Of a DNA stretch of 40,869 nt, positions 1 through 5,874 are shown one piece after another. Origin of the DNA: Candidatus Saccharimonadota bacterium (GTDB taxonomy: Bacteria > Patescibacteriota > Saccharimonadia > Saccharimonadales > Saccharimonadaceae); NCBI GenBank assembly GCA_012270305.1, contig JAAXIO010000021.1, positions 1-40,869 on the forward strand, in the 5' to 3' direction. Below the pieces are notes generated by a model. That model was given only the letters and a program-made list of their open reading frames with translations. It was not told the origin of the DNA and made no database searches. The position numbers and the translations under genes are program-made. Every line of letters begins with the position of its first letter. The first letter of the stretch is position 1.

Positions 1-2
1 AT

Positions 3-185
3 ACCGAGCATAACAACTTGACGGCTGAGTTAAGTACGCCACCCCAGAATTATTTCACAAGTAAAGAGTTGGGCGAAACATACCCGAATCTATTAACAGA
101 TGTAGTTGAAGAATATAAAAAATATCGCAAAGAAGAGTTAAAAGAGAAAGCAAGGCTCAAAAAACTACATAAGGGGATTCTATGA
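3..185 (+). CDS. C-terminal fragment of an unidentified phage protein (5' end outside window)
   Basis: An open frame enters from the left edge and runs 60 codons to a TGA at 183-185. The residues visible are charged and lysine/glutamate-rich towards the end, suggesting a helical tail. The stop overlaps the ATG of the next gene in an ATGA arrangement, the same spacing used across this gene block, so it is the real 3' end of a gene and not chance. Too little is visible to name a family. Confidence 0.6.
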   Translation, partial: TEHNNLTAELSTPPQNYFTSKELGETYPNLLTDVVEEYKKYRKEELKEKARLKKLHKGIL

Positions 186-478
186 GTATTAGAAAAAATA
201 AAGCCACCAACCGTTTTGAAGTTCGTGTGCAGTACAAGAATATTCGTATGCGAGGCGGTTCATATAAAACACAAAAGGAAGCCGCTGCTGCAGAAAAGAA
301 AATTGAACGTAAGTTACGCGAGCTAGAAAAGATTGGTATGGATAGTTGCGGTAAATATGAACCTAGCTATGAACAGACCGATGAAAACCTAGTGCGCCGA
401 ATGATACGCAGATTTAAAGCACACAAAGCTGAGCGATTAAAAGATAAGCAAACTAGAGATAAGTTGGAGGCTATGTGA
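182..478 (+). CDS. Free-standing integrase arm-type (AP2-like) DNA-binding domain protein
   Basis: 98 residues. The first 45 follow the pattern of the N-terminal arm-binding domain of tyrosine integrases: MSIRKNKATNRFEVRVQYKN, then a beta turn with GGSYKTQKEAAAAEKK leading into a long basic helix. No catalytic domain follows; the rest is a Lys/Arg-rich helix. Start is the ATG overlapping the previous stop. In the family, this three-stranded beta plus helix fold reads arm sites beside att cores. A separate protein could be an excisionase-like directionality factor or an accessory for the integrase at 29992, which appears to lack this domain. The fold is assigned by eye; the role is inference. 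Confidence 0.55.
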   Translation: MSIRKNKATNRFEVRVQYKNIRMRGGSYKTQKEAAAAEKKIERKLRELEKIGMDSCGKYEPSYEQTDENLVRRMIRRFKAHKAERLKDKQTRDKLEAM

Positions 479-675
479 AACAGCTAAACCTCAATGATTA
501 TTCCGACACTGAAATAGTAGACGCTTTAACGCAACTCAAAAGCTACAAATTCTTGTCAGTTATGAATGCTCTAGGCGAAATAGCAAAGCGTCAAGAAGCT
601 AGGGGCAAGATAGTAAGCAAACGTATATCAGATTCCATCATAGATCGTATGGTTGAAGATTTACTAAAAGAATAG
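475..675 (+). CDS. Small phage protein, unknown
   Basis: 66 residues from a GTG start that overlaps the previous stop, preceded by a good Shine-Dalgarno (GGAGG). The sequence is predominantly helical and charged, with no cysteines, membrane segment or recognisable motif. Co-translated with the upstream DNA-binding-domain gene. I do not recognise it. Confidence 0.6.
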   Translation: MKQLNLNDYSDTEIVDALTQLKSYKFLSVMNALGEIAKRQEARGKIVSKRISDSIIDRMVEDLLKE

Positions 676-681
676 CAACTA

Positions 682-750
682 AGGCTTGAGCATAGTTCAA
701 GCCTCTTACTCTGGTGATAAACGAACCGTGCAGTGGGCTTTGTTTATCAC
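682..750 (+). other. Two strong hairpins between gene clusters
   Basis: Perfect 8-bp stem 682-689/697-704 (loop 7), then 9-bp stem 714-722/742-750 (loop 19). Neither is followed by a U tract, so these look like mRNA or operator structures and not classic terminators. They separate the 3-675 gene block from the methyltransferase remnant. Confidence 0.45.
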
Positions 751-780
751 TGGAATTAGAGATTAAAGAAAGGTGGGTTA

Positions 781-1116
781 TGAAAGTTTTGAATCTATAT
801 GCTGGTATAGGTGGCAACCGTAAATTATGGGGCGAACAGCACGAAATCACAGCTATTGAAAGTGAGCAGTACATAGCAAGTGCCTACAGAAAGCTATACC
901 CAAACGATACCGTTTTAGTTACTGACGCTCATCAATACCTGCTCGATAATTATAAAAATTTTGACTTTATATGGAGCAGCCCTCCTTGCCCTACACATAG
1001 CAAGATGCGACTATCCCTGGTTAACACAAGCAGCACTCTATAGCTCACTTGATACCCCACTATGGATTGACGGTGAAGGTGTTGAAGAAGCTGATTATAT
1101 TGGAGAGCATGAATGA
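781..1116 (+). pseudogene. C5 cytosine DNA methyltransferase, N-terminal remnant
   Basis: Starts at ATG 781 behind AGGTGGG. The first about 80 residues carry C5-methyltransferase motif I (LNLYAGIGGNRKLW, the AdoMet-binding loop) and motif IV with its catalytic cysteine (WSSPPCPTHSK). Translation then reaches a TAG at 1041-1043, giving 87 residues instead of the usual about 300 or more, so motifs VI-X and the target recognition domain are missing. A different frame (from about 1009) stays open to a TGA at 1114-1116, which overlaps the next ATG as a genuine gene end would. The simplest explanation is an internal deletion with frameshift fusing the start of a methyltransferase to the end of itself or a neighbour. 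Not expected to methylate DNA. Confidence 0.65.
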
Positions 1117-1265
1117 ACGAAAAACCAACCTGGGAACATGGCAGCACTGTCAAATCACTATACGGAGTAATGCAACTAGGTAAGAAAGCTGTAGCTACAG
1201 TACTTGGAAGCATAGATACTAAGCTCGCTAATTCATGTAATGGAGAAGATGATGAGAGAGATTAA
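1113..1265 (+). CDS. Small phage protein, unknown
   Basis: 50 residues starting at an ATG that overlaps the TGA of the preceding frame (ATGA). Contains a short amphipathic or weakly hydrophobic central stretch (GKKAVATVLGSIDTKLANS) but no clear transmembrane helix. Its end overlaps the start region of the YopX gene, consistent with translational coupling. Function not recognised. Confidence 0.5.
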   Translation: MNEKPTWEHGSTVKSLYGVMQLGKKAVATVLGSIDTKLANSCNGEDDERD

Positions 1266-1671
1266 GCTTCGCTACTGGTGCAAGGAACATGGAATGCTCA
1301 CCAACTACCCTGATGGCGGTGTCAACGAGCTATTCTTCAACCAAAGAGGTGAAGTAGGACGACCGTGCCCTATTTGCTACAAGAGCCGCCCATTGACGAT
1401 TCTGCAATACACCGGCCTCAAGGACAAGAACGGCATGGAGATATACGAGGGTGACATACTCGAATACGTGTCACCAGAGCCTCAAGAAGATGACACACCT
1501 GACCGTTACATTGTTGAATGGAAAGGATTTGGCTGGGAAGCCACTTGGCAGAACGCGCACAAGCCAACATATGTCAGTGATGGGCGTCTATCGCTTCAAG
1601 GCTGCGACGAAGACATGAAGGTCATAGGTAACATCTACGAAAATAGCGAGCTAATAGAGGCAAACAAATGA
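1252..1671 (+). CDS. YopX family phage protein
   Basis: 139 residues. The start at 1252 is preferred over 1240 and 1249 because GGAGAAG lies at ideal spacing and YopX proteins begin MREIKxR. Hallmarks are the N-terminal MREIKLRYW, the central LQYTGLKDKNGMEIYEGDIL block with the YTGLKDKNG/EGDI motif, and the C-terminal VIGNIYENSEL. An extra CxxC pair (PCPICYK) sits before the signature block. YopX proteins are common single-domain proteins of phage early regions; their biochemical role is unknown. Family call is confident. Confidence 0.9.
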   Translation: MREIKLRYWCKEHGMLTNYPDGGVNELFFNQRGEVGRPCPICYKSRPLTILQYTGLKDKNGMEIYEGDILEYVSPEPQEDDTPDRYIVEWKGFGWEATWQNAHKPTYVSDGRLSLQGCDEDMKVIGNIYENSELIEANK

Positions 1672-1988
1672 ACAACCATAGAAGAAGTGAGCAGCCTACC
1701 AATGACACACCACAGATAGATGAGATACTAACTATTGGATTTATGTACGGTATTCAATCAGATTTATTACATGCTCAGGGTAAAGACAATGAGCTGCGTC
1801 ACAGAGTAAAAGGTTTTCAGAATACAGAAGGTTTTGCCGAAGCTCGCACCGCCCTACTCGATTATATGGAAGCAATGCTAGATAGGATTGAGCAAGAGCC
1901 AGGGCTTAATTGTGATGGCGATATTTACATGCCGTTATCTATCGTCAAAGCAGAGCGAGCTAAAATAACTGAGTTAAGAGGTAAGTAA
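1668..1988 (+). CDS. Small phage protein, paralogue of the next gene
   Basis: 106 residues, start overlapping the YopX stop (ATGA). Helical. It shares a layout with the next product: a TxDEIL/TVEKIL-like N-terminal motif and a C-terminal VKAERAKITEL block matching VEAERTKIL next door, suggesting tandem duplication. A related N-terminal IDEIL motif recurs in the protein at 5054. No enzymatic motif seen. Confidence 0.6.
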   Translation: MNNHRRSEQPTNDTPQIDEILTIGFMYGIQSDLLHAQGKDNELRHRVKGFQNTEGFAEARTALLDYMEAMLDRIEQEPGLNCDGDIYMPLSIVKAERAKITELRGK

Positions 1989-1989
1989 T

Positions 1990-2283
1990 ATGAGTACCAA
2001 TGACACATCAGGTATGACGGTGGAGAAGATACTTATTAACTTTTTCAACGAAGCTGAGGTGGACGTACATAGCGATAACTTCAATAACGGAAGAGTCATT
2101 ACCAAAGCTCACACGAAAGCCATCGCAGCCATTAACCAACTTATCCGTAATGAGAAGCTGGAACTACTGGATAGACTTGTCACAGAACAAGAGTTACTAG
2201 GCGATGGTTACGAAGGCTTTATGGCGGTGAAAATGTCTGTAGTCGAAGCTGAACGCACCAAAATACTAAACGAGGAGGGGTGA
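1990..2283 (+). CDS. Small phage protein, paralogue of the previous gene
   Basis: 97 residues, starting 2 nt after the previous stop. Ends with VVEAERTKILNEEG, parallel to the end of the upstream gene, and has a similar helical centre (AIAAINQLIRNEKLELLDRL). Likely the product of a tandem duplication of a small helical protein. The tail of the coding sequence contains the GAGGAGGGG ribosome-binding site for the next gene. Function unknown. Confidence 0.6.
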   Translation: MSTNDTSGMTVEKILINFFNEAEVDVHSDNFNNGRVITKAHTKAIAAINQLIRNEKLELLDRLVTEQELLGDGYEGFMAVKMSVVEAERTKILNEEG

Positions 2284-2465
2284 TGGGAAGATGGAATAAG
2301 CGATGCGAACACAGAAACAAGATAGTCTATCCCAAAAACGTTGCCGATAGACGAGCTAAATTATGGGGCTGGAGTAGTTACGAGTGTCCTATAGACAGCC
2401 GACACTGGCACGTTTCATCAAAACCGACAGAATTAACCCCACCACCTAAAGGAGAGAAGGAATGA
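2283..2465 (+). CDS. Small zinc-knuckle protein (CxH...CxxDxxxWH)
   Basis: 60 residues. ATG 2283 is used, with GTG 2280 an alternative; GAGGAGGGG lies just upstream. The spacing CEHRNK..Y..., then YECPIDSRHWH matches the small phage zinc proteins built as CPHxxKxxY...YxCxxCxxWH; here the third ligand region reads C-P-I-D rather than C-x-x-C. Probably a nucleic-acid or protein binding accessory. Start of the next gene overlaps its stop. Confidence 0.6.
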   Translation: MGRWNKRCEHRNKIVYPKNVADRRAKLWGWSSYECPIDSRHWHVSSKPTELTPPPKGEKE

Positions 2466-2917
2466 GTAGATGTACTTTGTGTAACGATGAACTTTGCGAC
2501 AAGTGTTATGGGCATATGAACTATGGTGTTGACTGTTTGAATGCTACCATGAACCCAGGTGTAGATTACTGCGAGGGGCATGATGATGACCCCACACCTA
2601 CTACAGAACTACGCGTAAAGTTCACAAAAGAATATAAGCAACGTGCCTTAGCTGTCTTCACGAAAGATGGCGAACCAATTGCACACGGCTGGGAGGCTCG
2701 AAAATTGTGGGACGAACTCATAGAGCCTCTCATCCGCCAATGTGAGGTAGAGGCGAAAGCACAGGGCGGCAAATTAGAGCTACTGGGAATTCTATCTGCC
2801 AACATGAACAATGGCGACACTGTAAAGACTAATGCTTCCATAGTCCGCACCCAGACGGTGAATGAGCGACTATTGGATATTGAAGCCCAGCTCACCCAAC
2901 CAGACAAAGGAGCGTAA
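2462..2917 (+). CDS. Cys-rich phage protein, unknown
   Basis: 151 residues. The N-terminal 40 residues contain C-x2-C pairs (CTLCNDELCDKC) plus further Cys and His (VDCLN, DYCEGHDD), likely one or two zinc sites. The remainder is predicted mixed helix and ends in a charged helical segment (VNERLLDIEAQLTQPDK). Start overlaps the previous stop as ATGA; stop overlaps the next ATG. No family recognised. Confidence 0.6.
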   Translation: MSRCTLCNDELCDKCYGHMNYGVDCLNATMNPGVDYCEGHDDDPTPTTELRVKFTKEYKQRALAVFTKDGEPIAHGWEARKLWDELIEPLIRQCEVEAKAQGGKLELLGILSANMNNGDTVKTNASIVRTQTVNERLLDIEAQLTQPDKGA

Positions 2918-3054
2918 TGGATAAGCATCAATTCAACGAAAAACCACAAGACCGCCAGCAATACTGGGAACGCCAACTAATAGCAGCTGAAAAGGCAGTG
3001 GAGTATGCAAAACGGCAATTAGCTAAGATAGCTATTAAGGAAACAAATGATTAG
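2917..3054 (+). CDS. Very small charged helical protein
   Basis: 45 residues beginning MDKHQFNEKPQDRQQYWERQ and continuing as a single amphipathic helix. The ATG overlaps the preceding TAA, and an AAAGGAGCG ribosome-binding site lies just upstream. It closes the early small-gene block before the promoter at 3069. Function unknown. Confidence 0.5.
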   Translation: MDKHQFNEKPQDRQQYWERQLIAAEKAVEYAKRQLAKIAIKETND

Positions 3055-3068
3055 TAATTTATCAATAA

Positions 3069-3077
3069 TGCTATAAT
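3069..3077 (+). promoter_or_regulatory. Extended -10 promoter (TGCTATAAT)
   Basis: Perfect TGN-TATAAT at 3069-3077, 37 nt before the ATG at 3114. No good -35 at the right spacing, as expected of extended -10 promoters. Same form as the promoters at 17019, 24273 and 24333. Confidence 0.65.
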
Positions 3078-3113
3078 AGTAAGACTTTAATTTAAAAAAT
3101 AACAGGGGTGGGT

Positions 3114-3287
3114 ATGAACGCTAACACTATTATCAATGACCAAATGACACTTGAAGAAAAGTTAGCGGCTATTGATCTTGCTATGAAAAACGCACAAGAG
3201 CAAGCCAATGAAGAAGCAGCTTCAAGCGGTAAAGTAGTTGCACCACTCGACCCTAGTTTGCTTACTATTTGTGATGGGTGTGAGTAG
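3114..3287 (+). CDS. 57-residue protein with C-terminal CxxC tail
   Basis: ATG 3114 preceded by AGGGGTGGG. A single acidic helix (MTLEEKLAAIDLAMKNAQEQ) is followed by an Ala/Ser linker and the end LDPSLLTICDGCE, putting a CxxC at the extreme C-terminus. It is a single-gene transcription unit lying between the promoter at 3069 and the promoter of the structured RNA at 3307. Too short for the usual gene cut-offs but has promoter, ribosome site and biased composition. Role unknown; a metal- or redox-active tail is a guess. Confidence 0.55.
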   Translation: MNANTIINDQMTLEEKLAAIDLAMKNAQEQANEEAASSGKVVAPLDPSLLTICDGCE

Positions 3288-3306
3288 TGACTTTTTACCC
3301 TGCTTA

Positions 3307-3315
3307 TGCTATACT
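3307..3315 (+). promoter_or_regulatory. Extended -10 promoter of the large structured RNA
   Basis: TGCTATACT at 3307-3315, with a GTGACT -35-like hexamer 17 nt upstream of the TATACT. Predicted transcription start about 3322, 33 nt before the first long helix of the RNA. Confidence 0.65.
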
Positions 3316-3321
3316 ATAAGT

Positions 3322-4086
3322 AGTTTACGGTAGGCAACCAAAACACTCGAATTTAATAAGACTTTCATAGGGACACGCGAATTTTCGTGTGTTCTTTTCT
3401 GGTTATTCCATTCTCCAGATAAGGTGGTGAAACGCAACAGGTGGGTTGTTGCTATATTGGTATGTTGTTAAGTCCATGCCATGTGCCTCACCACCGCCCT
3501 ATGAGGGTCTTATTTTGTTTACATTCTGAATTGTAGGTAGCGATGAGAGCAAGGAAACTGGCTCGGTAGCTCCGAGTGCTGATACTAGGAACAGCAACAG
3601 GTACCGTGACGTAAAAAGAGAAGCATGAGAACTCGCGGCGTTAACTGGTAGGGTTAAACCCCCAGAGGTCTATGACCTTCGCCGTAGAGCCAGGTGATGA
3701 ACTAATCCTGGTATGTCACCTCTCTTCTCTATCTACAACTGTCAAGCATCCGAATGAGGAGATAGGCTAACTACCCCCAGTCTACTCCTTCGTACCTAGG
3801 TTGGTGTGCAGCATAATCCCTATTCAACCTTACAGGCTTATGCACTCCACAGTAAAGTTTCCTTTTGTATCGACTCTACCCCGATATTTTCTTTACTCAC
3901 GCACACCTCCTCATTCGGCTGTTGGATGATACGGTTTTGCTACCCTCGCAGGGGCAAAATCCAACTAACCGCCCGCTGAAGCCCCATAATTTCAACCGCG
4001 TTTTATAGGTCATTAACAAAAGCGTCCTGCACCTTCACTAAATGACCGAGTAGCAACCCTACTTTTGTAACTGTCGTTATGGGGCT
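3322..4086 (+). ncRNA. Giant ornate structured RNA (GOLLD/ROOL-like class or new family)
   Basis: No plausible ORF in about 765 nt, but long complementary segments nest into a compact fold. Domain 1: an 18-bp helix 3355-3372/3497-3514 (two G-U) enclosing 3373-3379/3386-3392, 3398-3402/3415-3419, 3423-3430/3488-3495, 3434-3439/3447-3452 and 3459-3464/3475-3480. Domain 2: 10-bp 3531-3540/3729-3738 enclosing 3562-3566/3572-3576, 3636-3640/3680-3684, 3666-3670/3674-3678 and 3690-3694/3707-3711. Domain 3: perfect 12-bp 3750-3761/3907-3918 enclosing 3811-3816/3838-3843, 3851-3857/3891-3897 and 3868-3872/3882-3886. Then 3921-3927/3959-3965 with 3943-3946/3950-3953, and a 10-bp 3980-3989/4077-4086 enclosing 4008-4014/4041-4047 and 4049-4053/4059-4063. 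A promoter precedes it, and the last helix ends 20 nt before the next ATG. Size, phage location and multi-domain design resemble GOLLD (about 800 nt) and ROOL (about 580 nt). I cannot align it to either, so family is open. Confidence 0.85.
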
Positions 4087-4105
4087 AAGGCCCAAAGGAG
4101 AAACT

Positions 4106-4942
4106 ATGAAATTACCAGCAGTTTACCTATACAAGAAAACCTCAGACAAAGGCCGTGAGCTTAGGTATTCACTACGTTCGCTAGAAAACATCAAGAACTG
4201 GAACGGTGAAGTTTTTGTTGTTGGTGATAGAGAACCATGGATGAACAACCTCACAGTCATTGCTGCCGATAAATACCCGCACAGGTTTTCGGACGTACGT
4301 GCTAAGTACCTTGCTATCACAAGAAGCCCACTCATTCCTAATGATTTTATTCTAATGAATGATGATTTTTTCGTTACCGAAAGAGCTGAAGTTAAACCAC
4401 TTCACCAAGGCGAACTATCAGGCGGCACAAGCTCATGGCAACAATGCAAAGAACGTACAAAGGTATATCTACAATCACAAGGCATAGCAAAGCCACTAGA
4501 TTACGATATTCACGTACCAATGATTATGAACAAAGATAAGCTCGCTGAGGCATTAAAAGCTAATGAGGGAGCAACTGAACATACTTATTTAGCTAATCGA
4601 AGCATATACGGCAACCTACACAAGATCGGTGGTAAAGAATACGTTGATGGCAAGACGAAAAGCAACGCCATTCTAAACCGTGAATTTATATCTACTTCGC
4701 TATACAACGATAAGTTAAATGACTTATTCCCTACTTGTTCAAGATTTGAAATCAAAGGAGAAACTATGCAAAACGTAACACCCACCAAGCACGAAGACGG
4801 CAAAGAAACTGTAACCCTTTGGGGTAAAACTGTAGATGTGACGAAGGTTAAGAAATTCACTCTATTTAAACGTGAGTTCAAAGTAGTACGCCCAAAGAAA
4901 GCTAAGAAGGCAGATGCCGAAAAGACAGACAGCGATGAGTAG
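4106..4942 (+). CDS. Stealth-type glycosyl/sugar-phosphate transferase-like protein with fused C-terminal tail
   Basis: 278 residues from ATG 4106 (AAAGGAGAAACT upstream); an earlier in-frame ATG at 4079 lies inside the last RNA helix and is unlikely. Residues about 18-100 follow the Stealth CR1/CR2 layout: RELRYSLRSLENIKNWNGEV, FVVGDREPWM, then the acidic FILMNDDFFV motif expected to bind a metal and sugar nucleotide or phosphate. YDIHVPMIM at about 135-143 resembles the later conserved HxP segment. Such genes occur in phages beside terminase and may decorate virion or host polymers. The last 58 residues follow KGET-M, which is exactly a translated ribosome-binding site, indicating a fusion to a once-separate small gene. 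Enzyme class likely, substrate unknown. Confidence 0.7.
   Translation: MKLPAVYLYKKTSDKGRELRYSLRSLENIKNWNGEVFVVGDREPWMNNLTVIAADKYPHRFSDVRAKYLAITRSPLIPNDFILMNDDFFVTERAEVKPLHQGELSGGTSSWQQCKERTKVYLQSQGIAKPLDYDIHVPMIMNKDKLAEALKANEGATEHTYLANRSIYGNLHKIGGKEYVDGKTKSNAILNREFISTSLYNDKLNDLFPTCSRFEIKGETMQNVTPTKHEDGKETVTLWGKTVDVTKVKKFTLFKREFKVVRPKKAKKADAEKTDSDE
4766..4942 (+). CDS. Nested in-frame small protein (internal start)
   Basis: The sequence AAAGGAGAAACTATG occurs here exactly as it does before the parent gene at 4106. It lies in frame, so a 58-residue protein (MQNVTPTKHEDGKETVTLWG... ending in a Lys/Asp-rich tail) can be made independently as well as forming the C-terminus of the larger product. 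Short beta-rich start then basic/acidic tail. Function unknown; the internal translation start is inferred from the ribosome-binding site alone. Confidence 0.5.
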   Translation: MQNVTPTKHEDGKETVTLWGKTVDVTKVKKFTLFKREFKVVRPKKAKKADAEKTDSDE

Positions 4943-4956
4943 AGTACAATTAGAGT

Positions 4957-5076
4957 ATGGACATCGAAAGCCGTGTAGAGGGCGAAACTCTAATAATCAC
5001 GGTGGGCGAAGAATCCTTAGAGATTCCACTTTTTCTTGTGCAAGGGTGGGATTATGAGCAAGCCGACAATAGATGA
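4957..5076 (+). CDS. 39-residue ORF, doubtful
   Basis: Begins MDIESRVEGETLIITVGEES and overlaps the start of the next gene by 23 nt in another frame. The ribosome-binding site is weak. It fills the only gap between the upstream stop and the next gene, and the composition (beta-like alternating hydrophobics) is protein-like, so it is listed with reserve. Confidence 0.35.
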   Translation: MDIESRVEGETLIITVGEESLEIPLFLVQGWDYEQADNR

Positions 5077-5386
5077 AATACTTTCCGATTTGCACATACG
5101 AAGATGCAAAATAGGTGACCCGCACAGTAACGATGTATGCGCTGAATTTAAAAGTAACTTTAAGCAACAGCTCACTCAGCTTGTAGCTGAAATTATTGGT
5201 GAATATGAAAAGATTGATATGGCGTTAGATATAGATTGGGCTTTAAGAAGTAACTCTGAGTCAGCTCTAAGGGGAGTTGAAAACGCTCGACCGTTCCAAG
5301 TCAAACAAATACGAAATAGTCACCGTGAAATACAACGCCAACGCGCTGAAGATTTGGGGATTAATTTTGATAACTTGAATTTTTAA
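5054..5386 (+). CDS. Small phage protein, unknown
   Basis: 110 residues; ATG 5054 is preceded by AAGGGTGGG, better than any upstream start. The N-terminus (MSKPTIDEILSDLHIRRCKI) resembles the IDEIL start of the protein at 1668, so it may belong to the same small-protein family. The middle is helical (FKQQLTQLVAEIIGEYEKI) and the end basic. It lies directly before the terminase genes. Confidence 0.55.
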   Translation: MSKPTIDEILSDLHIRRCKIGDPHSNDVCAEFKSNFKQQLTQLVAEIIGEYEKIDMALDIDWALRSNSESALRGVENARPFQVKQIRNSHREIQRQRAEDLGINFDNLNF

Positions 5387-5403
5387 TCAAAATAGGATGT
5401 AAT

Positions 5404-5874
5404 ATGGCAGAAACAAAACATGGTGGAGCTAGAAAAGGAGCTGGCAGGAAGAAAGGCCAGTTAGACCAAAAGACTCTTGATGCAATGGCAGTCAAGAAAG
5501 AATACCAAGACCGCATCAGGCGTAACGCTACAAAGATATTCAATGCTCAGTATTCTCTAGCTGTTGGCACTCAGATGCTATTCGTTATTCATACCGACTC
5601 CAAGGGCAACAGACGCAAACCAGAAATGGTTACTGACCCTGAGATTATTAGCAAGTTCTTAGAAGAGAATGAGGGCATGGCTGGAACTATGGGGGATAAT
5701 GATAGTGAATACTTCTTCATGACAACTAAAGTACCTGATAGCCGCACTATAAGCGATATGTTAGATAGAGCTATGGGTAAGCCTGATGCAACCTTAGATG
5801 TAACGAGTGGCGGGAACGAGCTGAAGACCGCTCTTGTTAGATTTGTAGGCGGAGATGAACCAGGAAAAAAATAA
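5404..5874 (+). CDS. terS: Terminase small subunit (probable)
   Basis: 156 residues. The N-terminal GGARKGAGRKKG motif is typical of phage small terminase subunits of the PBSX/SPP1-like packaging systems, followed by a helical segment with DQKTLDAMAVKKEYQDRIRR. It overlaps the start of the large subunit by 20 nt, the standard terS-terL order. TerS would recognise viral DNA and form the oligomer that loads TerL. The C-terminal two thirds are less characteristic, so the call rests on the motif plus position. Confidence 0.7.
   Translation: MAETKHGGARKGAGRKKGQLDQKTLDAMAVKKEYQDRIRRNATKIFNAQYSLAVGTQMLFVIHTDSKGNRRKPEMVTDPEIISKFLEENEGMAGTMGDNDSEYFFMTTKVPDSRTISDMLDRAMGKPDATLDVTSGGNELKTALVRFVGGDEPGKK

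Noticed and set aside
3322-4086. Group I or group II intron, or a riboswitch
   Set aside because: The flanking genes are complete and not split, no intron ORF or domain V-like ending was found, and the size and number of helices exceed any riboswitch.
4079-4105. Upstream ATG at 4079 as start of the transferase gene
   Set aside because: It lies inside the final 10-bp helix of the RNA and lacks a ribosome site, whereas ATG 4106 follows AAAGGAGAAACT.
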